64,000 nt of DNA from Bradyrhizobium yuanmingense. GTDB lineage: Bacteria > Pseudomonadota > Alphaproteobacteria > Rhizobiales > Xanthobacteraceae. The position numbers and the translations under genes were made by a program. The DNA lies in NCBI RefSeq assembly GCF_029167105.1, contig NZ_JARFML010000013.1, forward strand, positions 62,001-126,000. Direction: 5' to 3'. The notes below the pieces were generated by a model that saw only the letters and a program-made list of their open reading frames with translations, did no database searches and had not been told where the DNA came from. The first letter of the stretch is position 1, and every line of letters begins with the position of its first letter. Shown piece by piece: positions 26,574 to 34,892 of the stretch.

Positions 26574-27089
26574 TTAGCCTCCGACCGCCGCCGCGCGACG
26601 CGGCAGCTTCCAGCCGGGCCGTATGAAGTGGCAGGTGTAGCCGTCAGGATAGCGTTCGAGATAATCCTGATGCTCGGGCTCGGCTTCCCAGAACTCGCGC
26701 GCGGGCGCGACCTCGGTCACCACCTTGCCGGGCCACAGGCCGGAGGCCTCGACGTCGGCAATGGTGTCTTCGGCAGTCCGCTTCTGCTCCTCGCTGGTGT
26801 AGAAGATCGCCGAGCGGTAGCTCGTGCCGATATCGTTGCCCTGACGGTTGAGCGTGGTCGGATCATGGATCTGGAAGAAGAACTCCAGCATGGTCCGGAA
26901 GCTGGTCCTGGCCGGATCGAACACGATCTCGATCGCTTCGGCATGGCCTTCGTGATTGCGGTAGGTGGCGTTCTTGACGTGCCCACCGGTGTAACCGACT
27001 CGGGTGGAGATCACGCCCGGCTGCTTGCGGATCAGATCCTGCATGCCCCAGAAGCAGCCGCCGGCCAAAACTGCGCGTTCCGTCGTCAT
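26574..27089 (-). CDS. msrA: Peptide methionine (S)-S-oxide reductase
   Basis: This 171-residue repair enzyme reduces the S-epimer of methionine sulfoxide in proteins. The catalytic GGCFWG has Cys12; GYTGGHVKNATYRNHEGHAEAIEI and the HDPTTLNRQGNDIGTSYRSAIF block are typical of the family. There is no downstream resolving Cys motif near the C terminus (it ends PRRAAAVGG), so recycling may use an external thiol. ATG 27089 has GGGAG 8 nt upstream, preferred to the GTG/ATG frame from 27104. It lies downstream of the osmC and bisC-like genes across a repeat-filled gap. Confidence 0.96.
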   Translation of the reverse strand: MTTERAVLAGGCFWGMQDLIRKQPGVISTRVGYTGGHVKNATYRNHEGHAEAIEIVFDPARTSFRTMLEFFFQIHDPTTLNRQGNDIGTSYRSAIFYTSEEQKRTAEDTIADVEASGLWPGKVVTEVAPAREFWEAEPEHQDYLERYPDGYTCHFIRPGWKLPRRAAAVGG

Positions 27090-27197
27090 GTGATGTGCTC
27101 CCAATGATCGCTCAACAGCTTGTCCATCATATAGGCTTTCCGCCGCCCGGCCGAAAGCCGCGCGTTGACGCTCACCCGGTCGCCGGGCTCGGTGCAG

Positions 27198-27314
27198 CCT
27201 CTCCCGCTTGCGGGAGAGGTCGCGCCGTAGGCGCGGGTGAGGGCTTTCTCCTCTAGGAGACTATCCCATTGCGGAAACACCCTCTTCCCAACCCTCTCCC
27301 GCAAGCGGGAGAGG
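27198..27314. repeat. Paired palindromic intergenic repeat (CTCTCCCGC type)
   Basis: Two 22-bp palindromes, each with 10-bp arms CCTCTCCCGC/GCGGGAGAGG, lie at 27198-27219 (loop TT) and 27293-27314 (loop AA). They are exact inverted copies of each other and enclose about 70 bp. They lie in the 270-bp gap between osmC and msrA. I recall this REP-like element as very common in Bradyrhizobium and Rhodopseudomonas genomes. Confidence 0.85.
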
Positions 27315-27358
27315 GAGCGCACCTCCGCTTTGCAGCGATCGAGCCTCAGTCCATCGCT

Positions 27359-27781
27359 CTAGACCAGCTTGGCGTCGAGCGTGATGGCGGCGTTGAGCAC
27401 CTTGGACACCGGGCAGTTCTTCTCGGCCTCGCCGGCGAGCCGGGCGAAGCCGGCATCGTCGAGACCAGGCACTTTCGCCCGCAGGGTCAGCGCGGATTTG
27501 CTGATCTTGAAGCCCTTGCCCTCGGGCTCGAGCGTGACGGCGGCTTCGGTCGAGAGCTCGTCGGGCGTGAAACCGGCCATCTGCAGGCCGAAGGCGAGCG
27601 CCATGGTGAAGCAGCCGGCATGGGCTGCGGCGATCAACTCTTCGGGATTGGTGCCCTTCTCGTTCTCGAAGCGAGTCTTGAACGAATAGGGCGTCCCGGC
27701 AAGCACGCCGGATTCGCTCGACAGATGGCCCGTGCCATCGCGACCAGTACCCTTCCAGACTGCTGTTGCCTTGCGGATCAT
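27359..27781 (-). CDS. OsmC/Ohr-family peroxide-reducing protein
   Basis: This 140-residue cytoplasmic thiol peroxidase acts on organic hydroperoxides. Both family cysteines are present: AHAGCFTMAL (mid-protein) and EKNCPVSKVL (near the C terminus), with the domain-opening YSFKTRFENEKGTNPEELIAAA. The layout is closer to OsmC than to Ohr. ATG 27781 follows AAGGAGAC. It starts 20 bp after the BisC-like gene on the same strand, so the two probably form an operon for oxidative damage. Confidence 0.93.
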   Translation of the reverse strand: MIRKATAVWKGTGRDGTGHLSSESGVLAGTPYSFKTRFENEKGTNPEELIAAAHAGCFTMALAFGLQMAGFTPDELSTEAAVTLEPEGKGFKISKSALTLRAKVPGLDDAGFARLAGEAEKNCPVSKVLNAAITLDAKLV

Positions 27782-27801
27782 CTCAAGGTCTCCTTGCTTG
27801 C

Positions 27802-30123
27802 CTAAACCGGATCGAACGCGCGGATCGGTGGTAGATTGCCGGTGAACTTCTCCACCTCGACGGTCGTCAACTGGCCGGTGCAGCCCTGCGCCAGGGACGA
27901 GGTGCCGACGTCGCGGGTCAGCACGTTCGGATTGCCGTGAACGCAGAGCGGCGCCTCGTCTTCGGGATCCATCGGATCGTACCACGCGCCGGTCGGAAGC
28001 TGAACCACGCCGGGCGCGATGCCGTCGGTGACGCGAACCGCGGCGAGGCAGGCGCCGCGCTCGTTGAACAGGCGGATGATGTCGCCGTCCTTGATGCCGC
28101 GCGCCTGTGCATCGACCGGGTTCATGCGCGCGACCTCGCGGCCGCGATGCTTTGAGCCCAGCGAATGTCCGCCGAAATCGAGCTGGCTGTGCAGGCGCGT
28201 CACGGGCTGGTTGGCGACGAGGAAGCACGGTGCCCCCGGCTTGGGAACATCGGTCTTGTCGAGCCAGACCGGATGTCCCGGACAATCCGCATCACCGTGC
28301 CCTGCGATCTTGGCCGAGAAGATCTCGATGCGTCCGCTCGGCGTCGGCAAAGCGTGATTGACGGGATCCTCGCGAAAGCGGCGCAGCCGGCCGCCATCGT
28401 CGGGCTGCTGCGGCACGACCAGGCTGCCGCGCGCCCAGAATTCTTCGAAGCTCGGCGCTTCGAGGCCGCGCTTGGCCAGCGAGGCGCGGGTCGGCTCGTA
28501 GAGATGCTCCAGCCATTGCCGCGACGTGCGCCCTTCGGTGAACGGCTCGCGCGCCCCGAGACGTTCGGCGAGATCGGCGAAGATATCGTAATCGTCGCGC
28601 GCCAGCCCGAACGGCTCGGCGATCCGGTGCATCGCGACCATCAGGGGATCGTTGGTGGAATAGCCGATATCCTCGCGCTCCAGCGTCATCGTCGCGGGCA
28701 GCACGATGTCGGCGTGGCGGGCGGTGGCGGTCCAGGCGAGCTCGTGCACGACCAGCGTGTCCACCTTCGCGAAGGCCTTGCGCAGGCGGTTGATGTCCTG
28801 ATGGTGATGGAAGGGATTACCGCCCGCCCAGTAGACCAGACGAATATCCGGATAGGTGCGCGTCTCGCCGTTGTAGCGATATGTGGTGCCGGGATTGAGC
28901 AGCATATCGGCGATGCGCGCCACCGGAATGAAATCGGCAACGCCGTTGCGGCCCTGCCCCAGCGTCGGTCCCGGCACGTCGTTGACGCGGCGGCCGTAAT
29001 AGCCGATCGCACCCAGCGAATAGGCGTAGCCGCCGCCGGGAAGGCCGATCTGGCCGAGGGCCGCCGCCAGCACCATGCCCATCCACACCGGCTGCTCGCC
29101 ATGCTCGGCGCGCTGCAGCGAATGGGAGACGGTGATGAGCGCGCGCTTTCCGGCGAGGCGCCGCGCCAAATTGCGGATCGCATCCGCACTGACGCCGCAG
29201 ATCGCGGCGGCCCATTCGGCGTGCTTGGCTTGCCCGTCGCTCTCGCCGTTGAGATAGCGCAGGAAGATCGGCCAGCCCTCGGTGTAGCGATCGAGGAAGG
29301 CCTGGTCGTGCAGGTTTTCGCTGACCAGCGTATGGACGATGCCGAGCATCAACGCGGTGTCGGTGCCGGGCCCACAGGTCATCCAATCGGCGCCGGCCTC
29401 GACCGGCAGGTCGTCCCGCAGCGGGCTGACCAGGACGAACTCGCAGCCGCGCGCCCGCGCCGCCGCCATGGCGCCGCGCTCGACATGCTTGCTGATCGAG
29501 CCGCCGGCCACCATGGAGTTCTTCAGCGCCATGCCGCCGAACGCCAGCACGATGTCCGTCTCGGCCGCGATCTGCTCCCAGGTGACGTTGCGCTTGGTGA
29601 TGTCCTCGTAGCCGGCCAGGATCTGCGGCAGCAGCATCGAGGACGCACCGGACGAATAGGTGTTGACCGAGCGCACATAGCCGCCCATCGCGATATTGAG
29701 GAAGCGATGCACCTGGCTCTGGGCGTGATGGAATCGCCCGGCACTCGACCAGCCATAGGAGCCGCCGAACACGGCGCCGGGTCCGCGGGTGTCGCGAATG
29801 CGGCCAAGCTCGTCGCCGAGGAGATCGAGTGCCTTCTCCCAGCTGACGGAGACGAACTCGTCGCGGCCGCGGCGATCGTCCGGGCCCGGCCCGCGCTCGA
29901 GCCAGCCGCGGCGGATTGCCGGCTGGGCGATGCGCGCCTGATGGCGGAGCGCGCCGGGAAAATTGTCGATGATGCCGTTCGGATCGGGATCGCCCGCATA
30001 GGCCCTGACCTCCAGCCCGGCCGCGCCCTGACGTGCGGAGAACACGCCCCAATGCGAGGTGTGCGGCTTGAAGCCGTCCGACAGGTCAAGACAGGGGTCG
30101 GGGAAGCCAATCGTATCGTCCAT
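27802..30123 (-). CDS. Molybdopterin-dependent sulfoxide reductase, BisC/TorZ-like
   Basis: This is a 773-residue DMSO-reductase-family enzyme. There is no N-terminal 4Fe-4S motif and no signal peptide, so it should be cytoplasmic. GSYGWSSAGRFHHAQ at 121-135 puts the Mo-ligand serine at S127. Later blocks (WAGGNPFHHHQDINRL, DIVLPATMTLEREDIG, NQPVTRLHSQLDFG) bind the bis-MGD cofactor. Relatives reduce biotin sulfoxide and free methionine sulfoxide. ATG 30123 with AAGGA upstream is preferred to the frame start at 30153. It leads an apparent operon with osmC and is near msrA, which suggests sulfoxide repair. The exact substrate is inferred. Confidence 0.88.
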   Translation of the reverse strand: MDDTIGFPDPCLDLSDGFKPHTSHWGVFSARQGAAGLEVRAYAGDPDPNGIIDNFPGALRHQARIAQPAIRRGWLERGPGPDDRRGRDEFVSVSWEKALDLLGDELGRIRDTRGPGAVFGGSYGWSSAGRFHHAQSQVHRFLNIAMGGYVRSVNTYSSGASSMLLPQILAGYEDITKRNVTWEQIAAETDIVLAFGGMALKNSMVAGGSISKHVERGAMAAARARGCEFVLVSPLRDDLPVEAGADWMTCGPGTDTALMLGIVHTLVSENLHDQAFLDRYTEGWPIFLRYLNGESDGQAKHAEWAAAICGVSADAIRNLARRLAGKRALITVSHSLQRAEHGEQPVWMGMVLAAALGQIGLPGGGYAYSLGAIGYYGRRVNDVPGPTLGQGRNGVADFIPVARIADMLLNPGTTYRYNGETRTYPDIRLVYWAGGNPFHHHQDINRLRKAFAKVDTLVVHELAWTATARHADIVLPATMTLEREDIGYSTNDPLMVAMHRIAEPFGLARDDYDIFADLAERLGAREPFTEGRTSRQWLEHLYEPTRASLAKRGLEAPSFEEFWARGSLVVPQQPDDGGRLRRFREDPVNHALPTPSGRIEIFSAKIAGHGDADCPGHPVWLDKTDVPKPGAPCFLVANQPVTRLHSQLDFGGHSLGSKHRGREVARMNPVDAQARGIKDGDIIRLFNERGACLAAVRVTDGIAPGVVQLPTGAWYDPMDPEDEAPLCVHGNPNVLTRDVGTSSLAQGCTGQLTTVEVEKFTGNLPPIRAFDPV

Positions 30124-30305
30124 CTCTGATCCTTGTTCCGGCGGCGTCGGCATGGGTGGTAATATACCGATCCGCTGCGGACGTCGCCGAGATCAGGGTT
30201 GACGGGAACGCTGACCTGCCCCGCGCAAAGCCAGCCTCAAGGGCCGTTGACACTCCCGAGCGTCGTCGAGCGCGTCATGTAGCTCGTTTTGGCGCCGACG
30301 CTGCA

Positions 30306-30479
30306 TCATCCGCGTGCGCAGCAATCGACCAGCAGATTCCAGATCCGCTGCGTCTCTTCTCTCTTGTTCGCCTCCGGCACGTTCTCCGCGCTCGACCGAT
30401 CGAACGCGGCGATGGTGTGGGGTTGGCGAGGCACGATCCACCGTTCCGAAATCGGGTCGTACCATTTGCCGATACTCAT
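30306..30479 (-). CDS. Small hypothetical protein
   Basis: This is a possible 57-residue protein starting MSIGKWYDPISERW and ending LLVDCCARG. Its composition is balanced (Trp, Tyr, Ile, Asn), unlike the Arg/Ala-rich shadows nearby, which is the main reason to list it. There is no strong ribosome binding site; a GTG at 30488 is an alternative start. No family recognised. Confidence 0.4.
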   Translation of the reverse strand: MSIGKWYDPISERWIVPRQPHTIAAFDRSSAENVPEANKREETQRIWNLLVDCCARG

Positions 30480-30610
30480 TTCAGTCACGTCGGTCGACTC
30501 ACAGGTTGGCAGGCTCGGGCGATGCGCCCCGCGTGGTCCTCATTGGAGCCCGTGTGGCGCCACCCGATTCACCAATCAGGAGATCGCATGATCGTTCCCG
30601 ACCCGCTGCG

Positions 30611-30805
30611 TCAGCCTGGCCGGGCCGGGTGCAGCGTGCGCGGATGCCGCTCGTGCAGCAATCGCGCCAGCTCTTCACGCTCGGTGTCGCGGCCCTTCAT
30701 CGCGGTCTCGAACAGCGCCTCCTGGATGTCGCGAGGCATGTCGCCCCATACGTCCAGCGCCGCATGTCCGAGCAGGCCCGCAAGATGATCCACTCCATCG
30801 CTCAT
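30611..30805 (-). CDS. Small conserved-type hypothetical protein
   Basis: This is a 64-residue acidic-to-neutral helical protein (HAALDVWGDMPRDIQEALFE, then a basic tail REELARLLHERHPRT). ATG 30805 has GGGAG about 7 nt upstream. Short proteins of this form are common in Bradyrhizobium stress regions, from memory. It is divergent from the DUF892 gene (88 bp apart). Function unknown. Confidence 0.65.
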   Translation of the reverse strand: MSDGVDHLAGLLGHAALDVWGDMPRDIQEALFETAMKGRDTEREELARLLHERHPRTLHPARPG

Positions 30806-30892
30806 TCGGCTCTCCCGATCTGCCTACGGGAATGGAACAGCGGCGGCCGCTCCGCGTTCCACTGCCATCATTGTGAAAAGGAGGCGTCTTTT

Positions 30893-31408
30893 ATGGGATT
30901 CTTCACCAAGGACATCCAGTCGATGGAAGACCTGCTGCTGCACGGCCTTCAGGACATCTATTACGCGGAACAGCAGATCCTGAAAGCGCTGCCGAAAATG
31001 ATCGACAAGGCCACCAACAGGGATCTCGTGGCCGGGCTGAAGGCGCATCTGGAAGAGACCAACAAGCAGGTCGAGCGCCTCGACAAGGTCTTTGCCAAGC
31101 TCGGCAAGGAGCCGAGCGGCACGCATTGTCCGGCCATCGACGGCCTGATCAAGGAGGCCGACGAGACCGCCGGCGAGATCGAGGACAAGGCCGTGCTGGA
31201 CGCCGCGATCGTCGCCAACGCACAGGCGGTGGAGCATTATGAAATGTGCCGGTACGGCACGCTGATCGCCTGGGCGGAAGAGCTTGGACACGACGACATC
31301 GTGCGCTTCCTCACCACCAATCTGAACGAAGAGAAGGCCGCCAACACCAAGCTGAACACGGTGGCCCTGCGCAAGGGCGTCAACGCCAAGGCGTCCGACG
31401 CCGCGTAA
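30893..31408 (+). CDS. DUF892 (YciE/YciF-type) ferritin-like protein
   Basis: This 171-residue four-helix-bundle protein has helices carrying Glu/His pairs (HGLQDIYYAEQQILKALPKM, LKAHLEETNKQVERL, ANAQAVEHYEMCRYGTLIAWAEE, LNEEKAANTKLN) that form a di-iron-like site in the family. It is linked to general stress, although the biochemical role is uncertain. The start at 30893 has an excellent AAGGAGG. A strong hairpin at 31424-31462 ends the transcript. The neighbours (SDR, small proteins, BisC/OsmC/MsrA) fit a stress region. Confidence 0.93.
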   Translation: MGFFTKDIQSMEDLLLHGLQDIYYAEQQILKALPKMIDKATNRDLVAGLKAHLEETNKQVERLDKVFAKLGKEPSGTHCPAIDGLIKEADETAGEIEDKAVLDAAIVANAQAVEHYEMCRYGTLIAWAEELGHDDIVRFLTTNLNEEKAANTKLNTVALRKGVNAKASDAA

Positions 31409-31423
31409 TTGCGGCGAACCGAT

Positions 31424-31462
31424 CAAGACGATGGCGGCGCCCGCGGCGCGGCCATCGTCTTG
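31424..31462. terminator. Bidirectional hairpin terminator
   Basis: A perfect 12-bp stem (CAAGACGATGGC / GCCATCGTCTTG) with a 15-nt GC-rich loop lies between the convergent DUF892 and SDR genes. No T-run follows on either strand. Confidence 0.65.
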
Positions 31463-31503
31463 CATGGCGACGGCTCATCTCCGCTGCGAGCGGACACGTC
31501 GGA

Positions 31504-32361
31504 TCATATGAACGGCTTGCCACCGGTCACGGGCAACGTCGCCCCAGACGTGTAGCTCGAAAGCGGATCCGCCAGCATGACATAGGCCGTCGCGAGCTCG
31601 GCCGGCTGGCCGGCGCGCTGCATCGGCACCTGCTTGCCAAAGTTCTTCACCCTTTCTTCCGACATGGTCGAGGGAATCAGCGGCGTCCAGATCGGCCCCG
31701 GGGCCACCGCATTGACCCGGATGCCCTTCTCGGCCAGCATCTGCGCAAGCCCGCCGGTGAAATTCTGGATCGCACCCTTGGTCGTGGCGTAGGCCAGCAG
31801 GCTCGGATTCGGCATGTCGGAGTTCACCGAGGCCGTGTTGATGATCGCGGAGCCCGGCCGCATGTGGGGGACGGCGGCTTTGGCCAGATAGAACATGGCG
31901 TGGATGTTGATCTCGAATGTCCGCCGCCATTCGTCGTCGCTGATATCCGCGACGTCCTTGAACGTCGCCTGATGGGCAGCGTTGTTGACGAGGATGTCGA
32001 TGCCGCCGAGCTCCTCGACGGTGCGACGCACGATGGCGCGGCAATGTTCGGGATTGCTGATATCGCCCGCGATCAGGACGGCCTTGCGTCCCTCCCGCTC
32101 GACCAGCGCCTTGACCTCGGCCGCATCCTCGTCCTCGTTCAAATAGGAGATGACGATATCCGCGCCTTCACGCGCATAGGCGATCGCCACCGCGCGGCCG
32201 ATGCCGCTGTCGCCGCCCGTGACGATGGCCTTCTTTCCGGCAAGACGGCCGGAGCCCTTGTAACTCTTCTCGCCATGATCCGGGCGCGGCTGCATGGCCC
32301 GCGTCGAGCCCGGCATCGGCTGCTGCTGCGCAGGATAAGGCGGCTTTGGATAATTGGTCAT
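31504..32361 (-). CDS. SDR family oxidoreductase (YghA-like)
   Basis: This 285-residue NAD(P)-dependent short-chain dehydrogenase has a Pro/Gln-rich N-terminal tail (~40 residues) before the Rossmann start. Seen: TGGDSGIGRA as the cofactor loop, NNAAHQ, NTASVNS carrying the catalytic Ser, YATTK as the Tyr-xxx-Lys pair, and the closing PVTGGKPFI. The extended N terminus and the end of the protein match the YghA/general-stress SDR group. GGGAG lies 7 nt before ATG 32361. Substrate unknown. Confidence 0.92.
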   Translation of the reverse strand: MTNYPKPPYPAQQQPMPGSTRAMQPRPDHGEKSYKGSGRLAGKKAIVTGGDSGIGRAVAIAYAREGADIVISYLNEDEDAAEVKALVEREGRKAVLIAGDISNPEHCRAIVRRTVEELGGIDILVNNAAHQATFKDVADISDDEWRRTFEINIHAMFYLAKAAVPHMRPGSAIINTASVNSDMPNPSLLAYATTKGAIQNFTGGLAQMLAEKGIRVNAVAPGPIWTPLIPSTMSEERVKNFGKQVPMQRAGQPAELATAYVMLADPLSSYTSGATLPVTGGKPFI

Positions 32362-32551
32362 GGACAACTCCCGGCGTTCGCTGCGCTAACGGAGCGCCGC
32401 CGGAAGTGTTCCTGGCGTTGATACCGTCATCGCACAGCGTGGCCGCCCCCCAGAGATCCGATTACGACGGTTGCGGAACTCTCGCCTAGCAATCCTCCCG
32501 AGGATCGCTCACCATGGCGTCACCTTTGAGAACCATGATGCGGAGAGCATC

Positions 32552-33517
32552 TTGAAACTCGCAGGTGTTTCAAGTGCGCTAAGATATCTCAAGCAATCGG
32601 ACACGGGCTTGACACCTGTAGCCAAATCGAACGAGCGGATTTTCGGACTCCTGAGCGCAGCTGGCGTGTTCTGCATCTGGTCCGGCTTTCTCGTCTTCTC
32701 GAGGGCCGGCATGCAATCCGGCCTGACACCCTTCGATTTGACCGCACTTCGGTTCCTGGTCACCGGCGCCCTGGTCCTTCCGTTCGCCAAGGCCTGGTGG
32801 CCGCGCCACCTGCCGCTGCACGCAATCCTGTCGATGTCAGTTTTTGGGCCCGGCGTAGTATACAACATCTTGATGTACTTTGGATTGAAGGGGGCGTCGG
32901 CAGCATACGGGGGAGCGTTCGCCAACGGCTCGCTACCGATCTTCACCATTCTGCTCGGATTGCTTTTCGCACGGCGCGTACCGTCCTGGCGGCAGCTTAT
33001 TGCAGTTCTCATCCTGCTCGTCGGAGCGGTGCTCGTTGCCATTCCGGGCATGCGCGTCGGCGGCAACAGCGTGGCATCGGCCATTGGGTTCTTCCTCGCA
33101 GCATCAGCTGTGCTCTCGATCTACTTTGTGGGCGTGAAACATTGGCAGCTCGAGGCGCGCCAGGCGCTGGTCCTGGTCAGCGTGCCGAACGCGCTGCTTT
33201 TCTTGCCGGTCTGGTTCTTCTTTCTTCCTTCCACCATGCAGGATGCGCGGTGGTCGACAATACTGCTTCAGGCCGCCTTCCAGGGCTTGGGCCCAGGTTT
33301 CCTGGCGGTCATCCTGTTCTCCATTTCCGTGAGGATTCTCGGGCCCACGCCCTCGGCCGGACTGGCTGCGGCGGTACCGGCCAGTGCAACGCTGTTGGCG
33401 ATACCGATACTTGGCGAGGTTCCTACAACCATCGAGTGGATCGGCATCGCGATCGTCACCGCCGGGCTCATTCTGCTCCTCGGAGGTCACCCCGAAACCA
33501 AGAGCCCATCCAAATAG
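32552..33517 (+). CDS. DMT-family (EamA) transporter
   Basis: This is about 321 residues with ten hydrophobic helices in two EamA halves (SAAGVFCIWSGFLVFSRAGM ... GASAAYGGAFANGSLPIFTILLG; second half SIYFVGVKHWQLEARQ ... VPASATLLAIPILGEVPTTIEW). It is probably an efflux carrier for small metabolites. There is no ATG near the N terminus. I use TTG 32552 because GGAGAG sits 5-6 nt upstream; TTG 32609 would start nearer the first helix, and the frame is open back to 32471. GC content is lower than in its neighbours, hinting at a different history. Confidence 0.8.
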   Translation: MKLAGVSSALRYLKQSDTGLTPVAKSNERIFGLLSAAGVFCIWSGFLVFSRAGMQSGLTPFDLTALRFLVTGALVLPFAKAWWPRHLPLHAILSMSVFGPGVVYNILMYFGLKGASAAYGGAFANGSLPIFTILLGLLFARRVPSWRQLIAVLILLVGAVLVAIPGMRVGGNSVASAIGFFLAASAVLSIYFVGVKHWQLEARQALVLVSVPNALLFLPVWFFFLPSTMQDARWSTILLQAAFQGLGPGFLAVILFSISVRILGPTPSAGLAAAVPASATLLAIPILGEVPTTIEWIGIAIVTAGLILLLGGHPETKSPSK

Positions 33518-33872
33518 CGAGGCGATCTGCTCCAGCTACGTCAATGCCGGAGCGGTTGCGTCCTTCCTCGGACCAAGCCGCGCACTACGTCTGTCGGCTT
33601 CGGCTGCCGCAATCTGCACCTGCACATCCCTGGGCTTTGCCAGATAGGGCGCTGACGTGACCAGGACTTCGGCGCCCAGCGTAAATCGCTCATTGGACCC
33701 CGCGCCAGGGAAATAGCTGCCTACCGCCCCAAAAAGAAGCCGTGCCCGAGGGACACGGCAAGTTTCAGGGAGGGTGAACCGGGAGAATTCCCGATGCATA
33801 CGTGAGGCGTGGCACCGGCCGATCGTCCGCCGGAGCACGATCGAAATCATCAGCAGCCGTTCGCAGCCGCCA
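33518..33872. other. 355-bp region without a recognised gene
   Basis: The region lies between the DMT transporter and the stop of dhaK. A minus-strand frame (33536-33850, up to 104 residues, including LLFGAVGSYFPGAGSNERFT) is open but has no ribosome binding site or family I know. It could be a small gene or a fragment. Confidence 0.35.
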
Positions 33873-34856
33873 TCACCATTTCAACGCGGCCGTGCGCACG
33901 GGATGGTCCCACAGCGCACGAGTCTCTGTATCGAGTAGACTCACGGTGAGCGAGCACCCCGCCATATCCAGCGAGGTGACATAGCTGCCCACCAGCGAAC
34001 GGGCGATGCGCAAGCCGCGCTTTTCGAGCATCCGGCGCGCCGCGTTGTACATCAGATAGAGCTCGATCGCGGGCGTTCCGCCAAATCCATTGACGAGCAG
34101 CACGGCTTCATTGCCTTCGCGGGCGTCGAGATCCTCGGCAATGGCAGTGGTCATCTCAAGAGCGATCGCATCGGCGCGCTCCAGCTTGACGCGGCGGCGT
34201 CCCGGTTCGCCATGGATGCCGACACCCACTTCCATCTCGTCCTCGGCGAGCACAAAGGTCGGCGTGCCTGCAGCCGGAACCGTGCAACTCGTCAGTGCCA
34301 CCCCCATCGAACGCGTCCGGGCGTTGACGCGCTCGCCGAGTGCAACGCAAGCCTGGAGGTCAGCCCCCTTCTCGGCCGCCGCGCCGACGATCTTCTCGAC
34401 GATCAGAGTGCCGGCCACACCCCGGCGGCCGATGCTGTGGATGGAATTCTCGACCGCGACGTCATCGTCGGTGACGATCGTGGCTGTGCGACCCTCGGAA
34501 ATCTCGGCCGCCATCTCGAAATTCATGCGATCGCCCGCATAGTTCTTCACGATGAAGAGCACGCCGGCATCGCCCGAAACGGCCTGCGCCGCCTCGACGA
34601 TCTGGTCCGGCGTCGGCGAGGTGAAGACCTGTCCCGGACAGGCCGCATCGAGCATGCCATAGCCGACGAAACCCGCATGCAGCGGCTCGTGCCCGCTACC
34701 GCCGCCGGATACGAGCGCGACCTTCCGCGAGTTGAGCTCGCGGCGCCGCACGAATTTCCGCTCGGGCCCGAGCGTCACGAGATCGGCATGCGCCGCAGCC
34801 AACCCGTCGAGGCTCTCCGCGAGCACGCCATCGACCGAATTGATGAACTTTTTCAT
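33873..34856 (-). CDS. dhaK: PTS-dependent dihydroxyacetone kinase, subunit DhaK
   Basis: This 327-residue cytoplasmic subunit binds dihydroxyacetone covalently and receives the phosphoryl group from DhaL-ADP. Seen: GGGSGHEPLHAGFVGYGMLDA at the N terminus (H56 of GSGHEP is the family's catalytic residue) and GVGIHGEPGR with H215, the histidine that forms the hemiaminal with substrate. ATG 34856 follows GGGAGGAG, a strong site. It is the last gene of the long operon and is separated from dhaL by the HPr, EI and XRE-like genes, which is not the usual dhaKLM order. Confidence 0.95.
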   Translation of the reverse strand: MKKFINSVDGVLAESLDGLAAAHADLVTLGPERKFVRRRELNSRKVALVSGGGSGHEPLHAGFVGYGMLDAACPGQVFTSPTPDQIVEAAQAVSGDAGVLFIVKNYAGDRMNFEMAAEISEGRTATIVTDDDVAVENSIHSIGRRGVAGTLIVEKIVGAAAEKGADLQACVALGERVNARTRSMGVALTSCTVPAAGTPTFVLAEDEMEVGVGIHGEPGRRRVKLERADAIALEMTTAIAEDLDAREGNEAVLLVNGFGGTPAIELYLMYNAARRMLEKRGLRIARSLVGSYVTSLDMAGCSLTVSLLDTETRALWDHPVRTAALKW

Positions 34857-34892
34857 GTTCTCCTCCCCTCTTCGTCCCTCTGAACTTGGCGC

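Noticed and set aside
33536..33850. 104-codon minus-strand frame downstream of the DMT transporter
   Set aside because: Partly protein-like, but no start signal or family; kept only as a note in the gap entry.
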